A stretch of 64,000 bases of DNA from JADMIH01 sp035274425 (GTDB taxonomy: Bacteria > Chloroflexota > Chloroflexia > QHBQ01 > JADMIH01): NCBI GenBank assembly GCA_035274425.1, contig DATEOC010000051.1, positions 25,893 to 89,892 on the forward strand. Direction: 5' to 3'. Positions 19,301-26,158 of this stretch are shown piece by piece. How positions within the stretch are numbered: the first letter of the stretch is position 1; every line of letters starts with the position of its first letter. Below the pieces are notes generated by a model. The model was not told where the DNA came from. It was given only the letters and a program-made list of their open reading frames with translations, and ran no database searches. The translations under genes were made by a program, and so were the position numbers.

Positions 19301-20368
19301 GCGCTCAACGGCGAGCTGTGGGTCGTAGGCGGGTATGACAACTTTACCCAGCAGGGCTACCCACCTTCCCAGGAGGTGCATATCTACAACCCAGCGACCA
19401 ATAGCTGGCGCTTCGGCCCCGCCTTCAATACCCCGCGCACTCGCAGTCGAGCAGCAGGAGCTATAAATGGGCGGGGTTACGTGGCAGGCGGGGTTGACCT
19501 CCTCGATGACGATTTGCTCCTTACCAGCCTGGAGTCGATCACTTACTCATCTTGTGCAAGTGCGACGGTTCCTCCTACATCCACCCGCACAGCCACATCC
19601 CTGGCTACGTCCATATCCACAAGCACCGCGCTCGCGAGCGGCACAGTCGTGGCTTCGCAAACCGCAACGTCTGCGGTGGTAGCTACGTCCAGCAGCACGG
19701 CATCGTCTGCCACTGCCACACCGATAGGGACAGCGACGGCCTGCGCTATCACTTTTAGCGACGTGCCGGAAGGGGACCCATTCTACCCGTTCGTCAGGTG
19801 CCTCGCCTGCCGGGGTATCATCGGTGGCTATGAGGATGGCACCTTCCGGCCCGGGAATGACGTGACGCGTGGGCAGCTATCGAAAATCGTCGCTAACGCC
19901 GCGGGCTTCAACGACCCAGTGGGAGGGCAGACCTTCGAGGACGTGCCGCCGGACTCTGCATTCTTCCCCTTTGTAGAGCGTATGGCGGCATTGGGAATCA
20001 TCGGTGGCTATCCATGCGGCGGGGAGAATGAGCCGTGCGGCCCTGGGAACAGGCCATACTTCCGCCCGAACGCTAACGCCACACGCGGGCAAATCTCCAA
20101 GATAGTAGCCAACTCCGCAGGCATCAACGACCCGTTAGGGGAGCAGAGGTTCGAGGACGTGCTGCCAGGCTCTACCTTCTACAGCTACATACAAATGCTG
20201 GCAAATCTGGGCGTGATGAGCGGCTACCCGTGCGGCGGGGAGGGCGAGCCGTGCGGGGTTGACAACAAGCCGTACTTCAGGCCCGGCAATAACGCCACTC
20301 GCGGGCAGACCTCAAAGATCGTCGCCAATACTTTCTTCCCAGGCTGCCAGACACCGTCAAGAAGGTAG
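16361..20368 (+). CDS. Large surface protein: SBBP beta-propeller, Kelch repeats, three SLH domains
   Basis: 1335 residues from ATG 16361, chosen over the in-frame upstream codon at 16301 because GAAGGAGAG precedes it and a hydrophobic signal segment (MLATAVMLAVSTLLV) follows. Residues ~40-300 are the N-terminal domain of SBBP proteins (LSFEPNAGQTD). About eight SBBP repeats follow (TYLGG...G-x-D-x-x-G-N-x-Y-[LV]-x-G-x-T). Kelch repeats (~770-1060) carry K-[IF]-Y-V-[IV]-G-G. After a Ser/Thr-rich linker come three SLH domains (DVPEGDPFYPFVR, DVPPDSAFFPFVE, DVLPGSTFYSYIQ) that would hold the protein on the cell wall. A 34-bp segment at 17054-17087 is repeated exactly inside priA. Confidence 0.92.
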   Translation: MLAKLSPRPTRSKQVSLMLATAVMLAVSTLLVTWRQAPSPVTPSMPKNASAIGVLPLSFEPNAGQTDPAVRFTVHAKGGTLFFTPSEVVLTLAAPVASEDTAKRGVAAGPDRESLVGQKGSKVASGTLRLQFVGSNPSTTIAQKDALPGKVSYFMGKDPSQWHTNLPTYSGVTYSSLYPGVSLEYAGADGQLKGTYTLAAGVDPALIQWRYVGADRVAVDEAGNLQLSINSAGSWAAPNSGTQHSAFTVTEQAPQAWQTINGERIAVSSRYAMQSDGTIGFVLGDYDHSQPLTIDPTLTYSTYLGGFFGDWAQGIGLDGAGNIYLSGVTSSSDFPTVSAYQSVYGGDQYDAFVSKISADGSTLLYSTFLGGEGWDLGTFLSVDTGGQAIVGGWTTSINFPTTAGAYQTECGNNYSITITKLNATGSGLIFSTCYGDAVIEPDGFTVDAAGKTYFTGYYYATTNRYALVSALSADGSQILVERNLGGEISGPGNENSDTGGRGITLDSAGNIYVTGYTRAANFPVTPGAYRTNLQQFEDGFLTKLNPTGQTILYSTFIPGASSEYPNDVAVDGAGNAFVTGSTLSADYPTTPGAFQTVKGDPDIAFVTKFNSTASALVYSTFLGDTNFHFDTEDITYAIRVNGVGNAYVAGYTSSPGYPVANPLQATLRGEFDAIVTKLNPAGSALEFSTYLGGTDGDVSSGLVVDASGKMYIAGGTSSTDFPVVNPVQATNHGSGDAFVAVISEAAAPTATPTRTGTPPTATSTPCVPGATSWRTEPPMTEARDYAIGAVADGKFYVIGGSQPGREPPYVEVVERFDPATLTWATVAPIPVAANNMAATSIGSKIYVAGGYTVRQGFTIDLMQIYDASTNSWSQGTHLPARTSSASAAAYGGKVYIFGGGETTTRNTVYEYDPATDTYAIKGPMPTVEAQTAAATIGNKIYVVGGFRHDAYAHYIYDPVADTWSTTAPPLTPSFAWAGAFALNGELWVVGGYDNFTQQGYPPSQEVHIYNPATNSWRFGPAFNTPRTRSRAAGAINGRGYVAGGVDLLDDDLLLTSLESITYSSCASATVPPTSTRTATSLATSISTSTALASGTVVASQTATSAVVATSSSTASSATATPIGTATACAITFSDVPEGDPFYPFVRCLACRGIIGGYEDGTFRPGNDVTRGQLSKIVANAAGFNDPVGGQTFEDVPPDSAFFPFVERMAALGIIGGYPCGGENEPCGPGNRPYFRPNANATRGQISKIVANSAGINDPLGEQRFEDVLPGSTFYSYIQMLANLGVMSGYPCGGEGEPCGVDNKPYFRPGNNATRGQTSKIVANTFFPGCQTPSRR
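17054..17087. repeat. 34-bp exact repeat, copy 1 (copy 2 at 22937-22970)
   Basis: Both copies read identically over 34 bp, starting GCAGGTTCTTGGGC and ending TTCAGGCACTC, and both are followed by GCACTC-type heptamers. Here it is translated within a surface protein; in priA it is read in another frame. Confidence 0.9.
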
Positions 20369-20388
20369 CGGTTAAATGCACAAAGAAA

Positions 20389-20416
20389 AACCCCTCGGTC
20401 CTAGGGCCGAGGGGTT
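20389..20416 (-). terminator. Intrinsic terminator of the micro-ORF transcript, possibly bidirectional
   Basis: Stem of AACCCCTCGG with its complement, about 12 bp, followed on the minus strand by TTTTTCTTT. The U-tract lies on the minus side, so it best fits the minus-strand transcript carrying the micro-ORF at 20450-20497. It may also end the plus-strand surface-protein mRNA. Confidence 0.8.
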
Positions 20417-20428
20417 AGTGTTCGTTTC

Positions 20429-20477
20429 GAGCATCACCGGCGAAAACGCCTAGGCATTTACCTCGCCGGTGATGCTC
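20429..20477. repeat. 15-bp perfect inverted repeat overlapping the micro-ORF
   Basis: Arms 20429-20443 and 20463-20477 (GAGCATCACCGGCGA and its complement) with a 19-nt loop. On the minus strand the first arm lies inside the micro-ORF and the second after its stop codon, so translation would compete with folding. Confidence 0.85.
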
Positions 20478-20497
20478 ATGTGACTAGATGTTTTCAT
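20450..20497 (-). CDS. 15-codon micro-ORF with a perfect ribosome site and its own terminator
   Basis: Encodes MKTSSHMSITGEVNA, stop TAG. Its ATG follows TAAGGAGGTGATGCTT, which contains the full complement of the 16S 3' end (AAGGAGGTGA) at good spacing; this is the strongest ribosome site I noticed in the window. A 15-bp inverted repeat overlaps the frame and an intrinsic terminator follows at 20389-20416, so the whole is a short self-contained minus-strand transcript. It could be a small secreted or regulatory peptide, or a small RNA whose only translated part is this leader. No family recognised; downstream on this strand is only the antisense of the surface-protein gene. Confidence 0.55.
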   Translation of the reverse strand: MKTSSHMSITGEVNA

Positions 20498-20594
20498 AAG
20501 CATCACCTCCTTATACTTGAAAGTGCCTCCCGGCAAGATTTTTTTACGTGGGGAGGTCTGTTGATTTGAGTATAACCGATGGATAATGCGAATG

Positions 20595-21140
20595 TCAAGG
20601 CCCGGCGGTAGGAGAATTTATAGGTCCAGGGGTGGACGGAGTTTCCACAGTCGGTTCAGGTATATCGGGCCCCTGAGGAGGGGTGGCATCGGGCGGCGGC
20701 AGGGTCTCGGTGGGATTTGGACCTGGGGTGAGGGTGCCTGTGATTATTGGCGTCTGGTCAATTATCGGTACGCCTGCCGTGCTCACAGGGAGGGTGGTAG
20801 GAGGCTCGACCTCGCGCGCGGGTATGTTCAGCACCTGCCCCTCAGACAGCGAATTGGGGTCCGCGATGTTGTTCACCCGGACGATGGCATCCACCGTTAC
20901 CCCGAAATGGGACGCTATGCCTGATAGGGTATCACCAGCCTGTACAGTGTACGTCGTGGCCCCGACTGTGGGGAGAGGCAAGGGCGTGGGAGTTGGCGTC
21001 GGCACGGGCGTTATCACTAACCTTATGCGCTCGCCGTTGCTTCCACTTCCCCCGTCACACCCCATCATCGGCACGGTAAGTATGATGCACAACGCTACGA
21101 TAATCGCCAGGCGGCGTGGTGCCATCCTACCGTTCACCAT
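20595..21140 (-). CDS. LysM-domain lipoprotein
   Basis: 181 residues. An N-terminal signal ends in a lipobox-like PMMGC (~25-29), so the mature protein should be lipid-anchored outside the membrane. After a Thr-Pro spacer comes one LysM domain (~63-108: TYTVQAGDTLSGIASHFGVT...NIADPNSLSEGQVLNIP), predicted to bind peptidoglycan. The C-terminal ~70 residues are Pro/Thr-rich and disordered. The start overlaps the end of the upstream gene by 14 bp; a second in-frame ATG at 21125 is equally possible. Translationally coupled with the LysM gene at 21127-21738. Confidence 0.88.
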   Translation of the reverse strand: MVNGRMAPRRLAIIVALCIILTVPMMGCDGGSGSNGERIRLVITPVPTPTPTPLPLPTVGATTYTVQAGDTLSGIASHFGVTVDAIVRVNNIADPNSLSEGQVLNIPAREVEPPTTLPVSTAGVPIIDQTPIITGTLTPGPNPTETLPPPDATPPQGPDIPEPTVETPSTPGPINSPTAGP

Positions 21141-21738
21141 CTTTTTTGATGATACCAGTATTTGGCATGAATGGTATAACCACGGTGGGGTCTATACCCG
21201 TCTGTGGCAGGGGTTGAGGCGAGGAGGTGGGTATGGCAGTCGGTTGAAGCTGGGGCTGGCTCGACTGGGGCAGATATAGGAGCTGGCCCGGTTGAATCAA
21301 GTCACCCGTAAGATTGTTGATGGCGCGTAATTCGTCCACGCTCACGTGGAACCGCAGCGCGATCTCCGATAGAGTATCGCCCGACTGGACGATATAGAAT
21401 GGCGCGACGGTCTCGCCACTGATGATGCCACCTTGCGACGGCACTGGCGTGAATGAGACGGGACCAGCAGGCGCTGTCGGCCCTGGGGGCGCGACCAGCG
21501 TGGGTATGGGCTGGACGGGGGGTATAGGCGTGACTGTGGGCAGGGTCCCGCCACCCACCACGTCTCCGGGTTGGTTGCCACGTACGGTGAGTATCGACCC
21601 CTGGGGCGCTTGAGCGTCCACACTGAAGCGCCCCTTTAGCCCGCCAAGACCCATCGTGGTCACGGCTACGATAGCGAGGAGCGCCACGAAGTAGACCATG
21701 CAGCCCTTGGCGCAGCTATTCCCGAACAGCGTTTTCAT
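21127..21738 (-). CDS. Membrane-anchored LysM-domain protein
   Basis: 203 residues. A hydrophobic segment at ~14-32 (MVYFVALLAIVAVTTMG) anchors or exports the protein. A Pro/Thr/Val-rich spacer leads to one LysM domain (~113-160: YIVQSGDTLSEIALRFHVS...NLTGDLIQPGQLLYLP). It overlaps the following LysM lipoprotein gene, forming a two-gene unit of cell-wall-binding proteins. Its upstream region carries heptanucleotide repeats. Confidence 0.87.
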   Translation of the reverse strand: MKTLFGNSCAKGCMVYFVALLAIVAVTTMGLGGLKGRFSVDAQAPQGSILTVRGNQPGDVVGGGTLPTVTPIPPVQPIPTLVAPPGPTAPAGPVSFTPVPSQGGIISGETVAPFYIVQSGDTLSEIALRFHVSVDELRAINNLTGDLIQPGQLLYLPQSSQPQLQPTAIPTSSPQPLPQTGIDPTVVIPFMPNTGIIKKDGER

Positions 21739-21760
21739 CTATATGCTCCAGGATGGGGGG

Positions 21761-21813
21761 CGACGGACGAAAGACGAAGGACGAAGGACGATGATGCGTG
21801 AAACGTGAAACGT
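21761..21813. repeat. Composite heptanucleotide array (GGACGAA, GATGCGT, GAAACGT)
   Basis: Several 7-bp units of three families in succession, directly upstream of the LysM gene pair. Confidence 0.9.
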
Positions 21814-21964
21814 TATTTTCTTGATGTTGTCTGTTGAGAGGGTAATATGTGTGCCTGATATGCTTGAAACCGTGCCTACTTTTCCACATCCTGGGAAGAG
21901 TCTAGCACATGGGCGAGGTGCGATAGGGGCTTTCCACATGATGTACGTAGATGGGTGCATAGGC

Positions 21965-21993
21965 TTGCCCGGTTGGCGGCCTGGGGCTATAAT
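21965..21993 (+). promoter_or_regulatory. Sigma70-type promoter for priA
   Basis: TTGCCC (21965-21970), 17-bp spacer, TATAAT (21988-21993). Transcription would begin near 22000, only a few bases before the first possible priA start. Confidence 0.65.
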
Positions 21994-22007
21994 CGCGCTA
22001 TGCCTGT

Positions 22008-24896
22008 ATGAGAAGGTATGAAAGAGAAGGTAGGAAGACTCTATTGAGCGCGTTGGAGCAAATGGAAAGAGGCGGTGGGCAGCGGTTGGACGCGCAGACT
22101 ACATACGCCATCGTGGCACTTGACCACCCGCGCCGCGCCGATGCCCCTGCGGATGGGGACGAGGTGGGGCTGGAGGCGCACGTTCCGAATGCCGACCCTG
22201 CCCTGGGCCTTGTGCTGCATTACCACATCCCTGAGCAGTTGGCGGGTACGGTCGAGCCTGGGCAGCTGGCTATAGTCCCACTACGGGGCAGGCCATCTTA
22301 CGGGGTGGTAGTTGGGCTAGCTGATGCAGCGCCTGTTCAGACCACGTTGCCCGTTGCGCGCCTGCTCGACCCCCGCCCGGTGTTGTCGCCCGCAATGCTG
22401 GCGCTGGCTCGCTGGATCGCCCACCATTATCGATGCACGCTCTGGCAAGCGTTGTCGCCTATGCTCCCTCCTGGAGTGGCACGGCGGGCGATAACGCTGG
22501 TAGGTCTGTCACCCTCCGCGCAGGACGAGGGCGGTGATAGCCCCTTGATGTCTGCGCTGGGCCGGAGGCAAAGCCATGTAGTCTCTCTGCTGAAGAGCGC
22601 TCCTAAATCTACCCTCACTCTATCCAGACTCAAGCGTGATTACGCAGGCGCGGCGTCCGGTCTGCCTGGGGTGATGCGCGACCTAGAGCGGAAAGGGCTG
22701 CTTACGCGCCGCACCCAGCTCCCCACGCCACGCTCCAAGCCCCAGCAAGAGCGTATCATTCGCCTGTCGATCTCGAAAGATGAAGCATCCGAAGCCATGC
22801 ACGAAGCTTCGCAGCGTGCCCCGTTGCAGGCTGCTGCCTTATCATGGCTGCTCAAGCGGAGTGCGGAATTTTATGACGGACGACGGACGACGGACGACGG
22901 ACGACAGAATGACTCTGCACCAGAAATCCGCACTCCGCAGGTTCTTGGGCTGCGCCCAATTCAGGCACTCCGCACTCAAGAATGGTTGCCTTTGCGAGAG
23001 CTTTACTTTCACACGGGGGCTACGTCGGCTACGGTCTCCAGCTTAGAGCGGAAGGGGTTTGTGGAGCTATCGCAACGCACGGTCCAGCGCGACACCGTTC
23101 CGGCAACCGCATCCTCCCCCAAAGATGAGCCGCCCAACCTCACTGTCGCGCAGGCTGAGGCGTGGCGTGAGATAGCGGAGGCCCTCCGGGCGGGACGACG
23201 GACGACGGACGATGGACGACAGATTGAGGACGAAGGACGAAGGACGAAGGACGAAATAGATCACGCATCACGCATCACGCATCACGTTTCGCCCACTCCG
23301 CACTCCGCATTTCTTTTGCATGGCGTCACTGGGAGCGGGAAGACGGAGATTTATCTGCGTGCTATCGGCATGGTCCTTCGCATGGGGAAGCAGGCTATCG
23401 TGCTTGTGCCGGAGATATCGCTGACGCCCCAGGCGGTGCATCGCTTCGCTTCGCGCTTTCCGGGGAGGGTGGCGCTCATCCACAGCCAGCTATCGCCCGG
23501 CCAGCAATTTGACGAATGGCGGCGCATTCGGGAGGGGCACGCCGATATCGTGGTGGGGTCGCGCTCTGCTGTCTTCGCCCCACTGCCGCGATTGGGACTT
23601 ATTGTGGTGGACGAGGAGCACGAATGGGCTTATAAGCAGGACAACGCACCTCGCTATCACGCCCGTGACGTGGCGCTCAAGCGTGCGGAGCTTACCGGAG
23701 CGGTGGTGGTGCTGGGGAGCGCCACACCCGACCTGGAGAGTTACCATCGCGCTCAGACAGGTGAGTACAGGCTCCTCTCGCTGCCAACCCGCGTAGGGAG
23801 GCGGCGGACGCGAGGCGGCACCGAGCTGACCACCGAGCTACCGATGCCCCAGATGCAGGTAGTTGATATGCGCGCCGAGCTGCGCTCCGGTAACTCCTCG
23901 CTCTTCAGCCGCACCCTGCAAAGCGCGTTGGACGCTACGCTGGCGCGCAAAGAGCAGGCCATACTCTATCTCAACAGGCGCGGGAGCAACAGCTTTATCC
24001 TATGCCGGGAGTGCGGGTATGTGCCGATGTGTCGCAGATGCGATGTGCCGCTCGTGTACCATGCGGACGTGTACGGGATGCTGTGCCACAGGTGCAACGC
24101 CTTCTCGCTGATCCCGCAGGCGTGCGCACGGTGCGGCAGCCCCAACGTAAAGGGCTTCGGCACGGGCACTCAGCGGGTTGTGGACGAGGTGAGCGCGCTA
24201 TTTCCACGCGCCCGCATCCTCCGCTGGGACCGTGACACCGCTTCGAGGCAGGGGCAGCATGGCGGGCACGGCGGACTCATGGAGGCTTTCGCCAGGGGAG
24301 AGGCGGATGTGCTGGTAGGCACGCAGATGATCGCCAAAGGGTTGGATATAGATCGGGTGACGCTCGTGGGGGTGATAAGCGCGGACACAGGGCTATACAT
24401 GCCCGACTTCCGAGCGCCGGAGCGTACCGTGCAACTTCTCATGCAGGTGGCAGGTCGGGCGGGGCGGCGGGCCGAGACCACCCACAGCCGCGCCATCGTG
24501 CAGACCTTCAACCCTGAGCATTACGCCATAGAAGCCGCCTCTCGATATGATTACAAGGGGTTCTATAAGGGCGAAGTCCGCTTCCGCGCCGAGCATGGCT
24601 ACCCGCCATACGGGCAGCTTGCTCGCCTTGTCTACTCTAACACAAGCAACGAGCGTTGCGAGCAGCAAGCAGGGATAGTGGCGCGCTACCTGCGGCGCAC
24701 TGCTGAGGGTCTAGTATCCGCCGACCCCACGCTCGACCTGGATGTGCTAGGCCCAGCGCCATGCTTTGTCCACAAGGTGAGGGGGCGATACAGGTGGCAG
24801 GTGCTCCTGCGAGGGAGCAACCTCTTCCCGCTGCTCGAAGGCTTCCATCCGGGGCCGGGGTGGGCGCTCGATGTGGACCCTATGACCCTGTTGTAG
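22008..24896 (+). CDS. priA: Primosomal replication-restart helicase PriA with two repeat insertions
   Basis: Restarts stalled forks by unwinding DNA 3'-5' and reloading the replicative helicase. Seen: N-terminal DNA-binding domain; Walker A GVTGSGKTEIYLRA; DEEH box (VVDEEHEWAYKQ); and the PriA zinc-binding region CRECGYVPMCRRCDVPL...CHRCN...CARCGSPN. At 962 codons it is longer than usual (E. coli ~730), partly because heptamer arrays at ~22858-22980 and ~23193-23313 are translated in frame (GRRTTDDGRQ and similar). The first insert lies in the N-terminal half; the second lies just before Walker A. The true start may be TTG 22044 (AGGAAG upstream) or ATG 22062 rather than ATG 22008. Confidence 0.93.
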   Translation: MRRYEREGRKTLLSALEQMERGGGQRLDAQTTYAIVALDHPRRADAPADGDEVGLEAHVPNADPALGLVLHYHIPEQLAGTVEPGQLAIVPLRGRPSYGVVVGLADAAPVQTTLPVARLLDPRPVLSPAMLALARWIAHHYRCTLWQALSPMLPPGVARRAITLVGLSPSAQDEGGDSPLMSALGRRQSHVVSLLKSAPKSTLTLSRLKRDYAGAASGLPGVMRDLERKGLLTRRTQLPTPRSKPQQERIIRLSISKDEASEAMHEASQRAPLQAAALSWLLKRSAEFYDGRRTTDDGRQNDSAPEIRTPQVLGLRPIQALRTQEWLPLRELYFHTGATSATVSSLERKGFVELSQRTVQRDTVPATASSPKDEPPNLTVAQAEAWREIAEALRAGRRTTDDGRQIEDEGRRTKDEIDHASRITHHVSPTPHSAFLLHGVTGSGKTEIYLRAIGMVLRMGKQAIVLVPEISLTPQAVHRFASRFPGRVALIHSQLSPGQQFDEWRRIREGHADIVVGSRSAVFAPLPRLGLIVVDEEHEWAYKQDNAPRYHARDVALKRAELTGAVVVLGSATPDLESYHRAQTGEYRLLSLPTRVGRRRTRGGTELTTELPMPQMQVVDMRAELRSGNSSLFSRTLQSALDATLARKEQAILYLNRRGSNSFILCRECGYVPMCRRCDVPLVYHADVYGMLCHRCNAFSLIPQACARCGSPNVKGFGTGTQRVVDEVSALFPRARILRWDRDTASRQGQHGGHGGLMEAFARGEADVLVGTQMIAKGLDIDRVTLVGVISADTGLYMPDFRAPERTVQLLMQVAGRAGRRAETTHSRAIVQTFNPEHYAIEAASRYDYKGFYKGEVRFRAEHGYPPYGQLARLVYSNTSNERCEQQAGIVARYLRRTAEGLVSADPTLDLDVLGPAPCFVHKVRGRYRWQVLLRGSNLFPLLEGFHPGPGWALDVDPMTLL
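22875..22905. repeat. GGACGAC heptamer array inside priA
   Basis: Four GGACGAC-type units, flanked by GTGCGGA / CCGCACT units in opposite orientation at 22859-22868 and 22926-22941. All is translated in frame within priA. Confidence 0.9.
22937..22970. repeat. 34-bp exact repeat, copy 2 (copy 1 at 17054-17087)
   Basis: Identical over 34 bp to the copy in the surface-protein gene but translated in a different frame, so DNA identity and not protein selection explains it. Confidence 0.9.
23193..23313. repeat. Composite heptamer array of four families inside priA
   Basis: About 120 bp: GGACGAC/GGACGAT units, then GGACGAA units, then CACGCAT units and finally CACTCCG units. It is translated in frame as about 40 extra residues just before the Walker A motif of PriA. 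The CACGCAT units are in their stop-free orientation. Confidence 0.9.
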
Positions 24897-24942
24897 TTCG
24901 TGAAACGTAAAACGTGAAACGTGATGCGTGATTGATTCGTTG

Positions 24943-24972
24943 TTGAGTATCGCATAATGGCTATAGTATAAT
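24943..24972 (+). promoter_or_regulatory. Sigma70-type promoter for def
   Basis: TTGAGT (24943-24948), 18-bp spacer, TATAAT (24967-24972), 60 bp before the def start. Heptamers of the GAAACGT family flank it on both sides. Confidence 0.6.
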
Positions 24973-25032
24973 TACGAAAGACAGGCTTATTTTCGCCACC
25001 GATCACGTTTCCCGCGTCACGTTTCACACACT

Positions 25033-25563
25033 ATGGCTCTTCTAAACGTCAGATCCGACCCAGACCCCATCCTCCGCGAGAAGGCGAAGAGGATAAAGAC
25101 ATTCGACGCGTCTCTCCGCAAGCTGGCCGCCGACATGTTCGAGACGATGCATGCCAACAACGGCGTTGGGCTGGCCGCGCCCCAGATTGGGCTATCTATA
25201 CGCCTGCTGGTCGCCGAGCTTGCCCCGAACAAAGAAGAGAACGAGCCGGGCTTCAAGGTCGCGCTGATCAACCCTGAGATCGTCAAGGTGGACAAAGAGA
25301 TGGCGTCCGGCTACGAGGGGTGCCTGAGCATACCCGGGTGGATAGGGGAGGTGCCCCGCCACGTCGCCGTTACGGTCAAGGCCCAGACGCCTGAGGGGAA
25401 AGAAGTGCGTATCAAAGCGCATGACTATTTCGCCCGCGTCCTCCAGCACGAGATTGACCACCTGGACGGCATCCTCTTCACCGACCGCATAGTGGACATC
25501 AACACCCTCCAGAGGCTGGACCCCGATACGAGCGAGGAAGAAGAGAAGCTGCTGGAAGTGTAG
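25033..25563 (+). CDS. def: Peptide deformylase
   Basis: 176 residues. Removes the formyl group from the N-terminal Met of new proteins in the cytosol. All three signature motifs are present: GVGLAAPQIG (~47-56), EGCLSIPG with the metal-binding Cys (~95-102) and QHEIDHLDG with two metal-binding His and the catalytic Glu (~138-146). Length is normal for the family, with an acidic tail (SEEEEKLLEV). ATG 25033 follows heptamer repeats and there is little Shine-Dalgarno. The gene ends 13 bp before the antitoxin-like gene. Confidence 0.96.
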   Translation: MALLNVRSDPDPILREKAKRIKTFDASLRKLAADMFETMHANNGVGLAAPQIGLSIRLLVAELAPNKEENEPGFKVALINPEIVKVDKEMASGYEGCLSIPGWIGEVPRHVAVTVKAQTPEGKEVRIKAHDYFARVLQHEIDHLDGILFTDRIVDINTLQRLDPDTSEEEEKLLEV

Positions 25564-25576
25564 GAGGTATAGCTTT

Positions 25577-25807
25577 ATGACTGCCCATGATGACACTATT
25601 GCTAAGATCAAGCAACTGCCGGAGCCTCTTGTCCAGGAGGTTAGCGATTTCGTAGACTTCTTGTTGATGAAAAGTGATGGTGTTCGCTGGCAGCAGTGGT
25701 TACAGTTCGCGGAGGCGCAGCAACTTGCCGAATCTGACTTCGCTCTCTATCTTCCAAACTTGGAAGCTTATGAGAACGATTTGGCCTCTGGAAAAATCAA
25801 GTGGTAG
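25577..25807 (+). CDS. Antitoxin-like protein (DUF2281-type)
   Basis: 76 residues from ATG 25577, preceded by GGAGG. The first 35 residues, including IAKIKQLPEPLVQEVSDFVDFL, match the pattern of small DUF2281-type antitoxins. The C terminus (~45-76) is acidic and would wrap the toxin. Its stop codon overlaps the start of the MazF-like gene by 7 bp, the usual coupling of antitoxin before toxin in type II modules. Confidence 0.75.
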   Translation: MTAHDDTIAKIKQLPEPLVQEVSDFVDFLLMKSDGVRWQQWLQFAEAQQLAESDFALYLPNLEAYENDLASGKIKW

Positions 25808-26145
25808 CAGTTGTTCGTGGGGATGTTGCTCTGTGCGATCTTAATCCCGTAATAGGTTCTGAGCAGGCCGGTATACGGCCTGTCGTTATTTTGCAGATCG
25901 ATCGCGCCAACGCTGCCAGTCCCCACACGATTATGGCACCGTTCACAAGTAAAATTCGGCGCTCTATCTTACCTTCTCATGTGCTGGTGCCCGCAGGGGT
26001 TGGAGGCCTCAGTCAAGATTCGGTACTGCTTTGTGAGCAGATTAGGGTAATAGACAGGCAGAGAATCATCAGGCTCCTGGGTCATCTTGACGCTGAGTAT
26101 ATGGAAGCTGTAGAGATGGCTTTGCGTACTATCCTCGGCCTGTAA
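25801..26145 (+). CDS. MazF/PemK-family toxin
   Basis: 114 residues from GTG 25801. Features of the MazF/PemK mRNA-interferase fold: VVRGDVALCDLNPVIGSEQAGIRPVVIL (here V-x-R-G-D-V and the G-S-E-Q-x-G-x-R-P motif) and a later LCEQIRVIDRQRI stretch. The conserved Arg of G-x-R-P and the Ser/Thr after FTSKIRR are in place, so it is probably active. It cleaves mRNA at short sequences when its antitoxin is degraded. It overlaps the antitoxin gene by 7 bp and is convergent with the MFS gene at 26159. Confidence 0.88.
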   Translation: MVAVVRGDVALCDLNPVIGSEQAGIRPVVILQIDRANAASPHTIMAPFTSKIRRSILPSHVLVPAGVGGLSQDSVLLCEQIRVIDRQRIIRLLGHLDAEYMEAVEMALRTILGL

Positions 26146-26158
26146 ATCGTTCACACCC

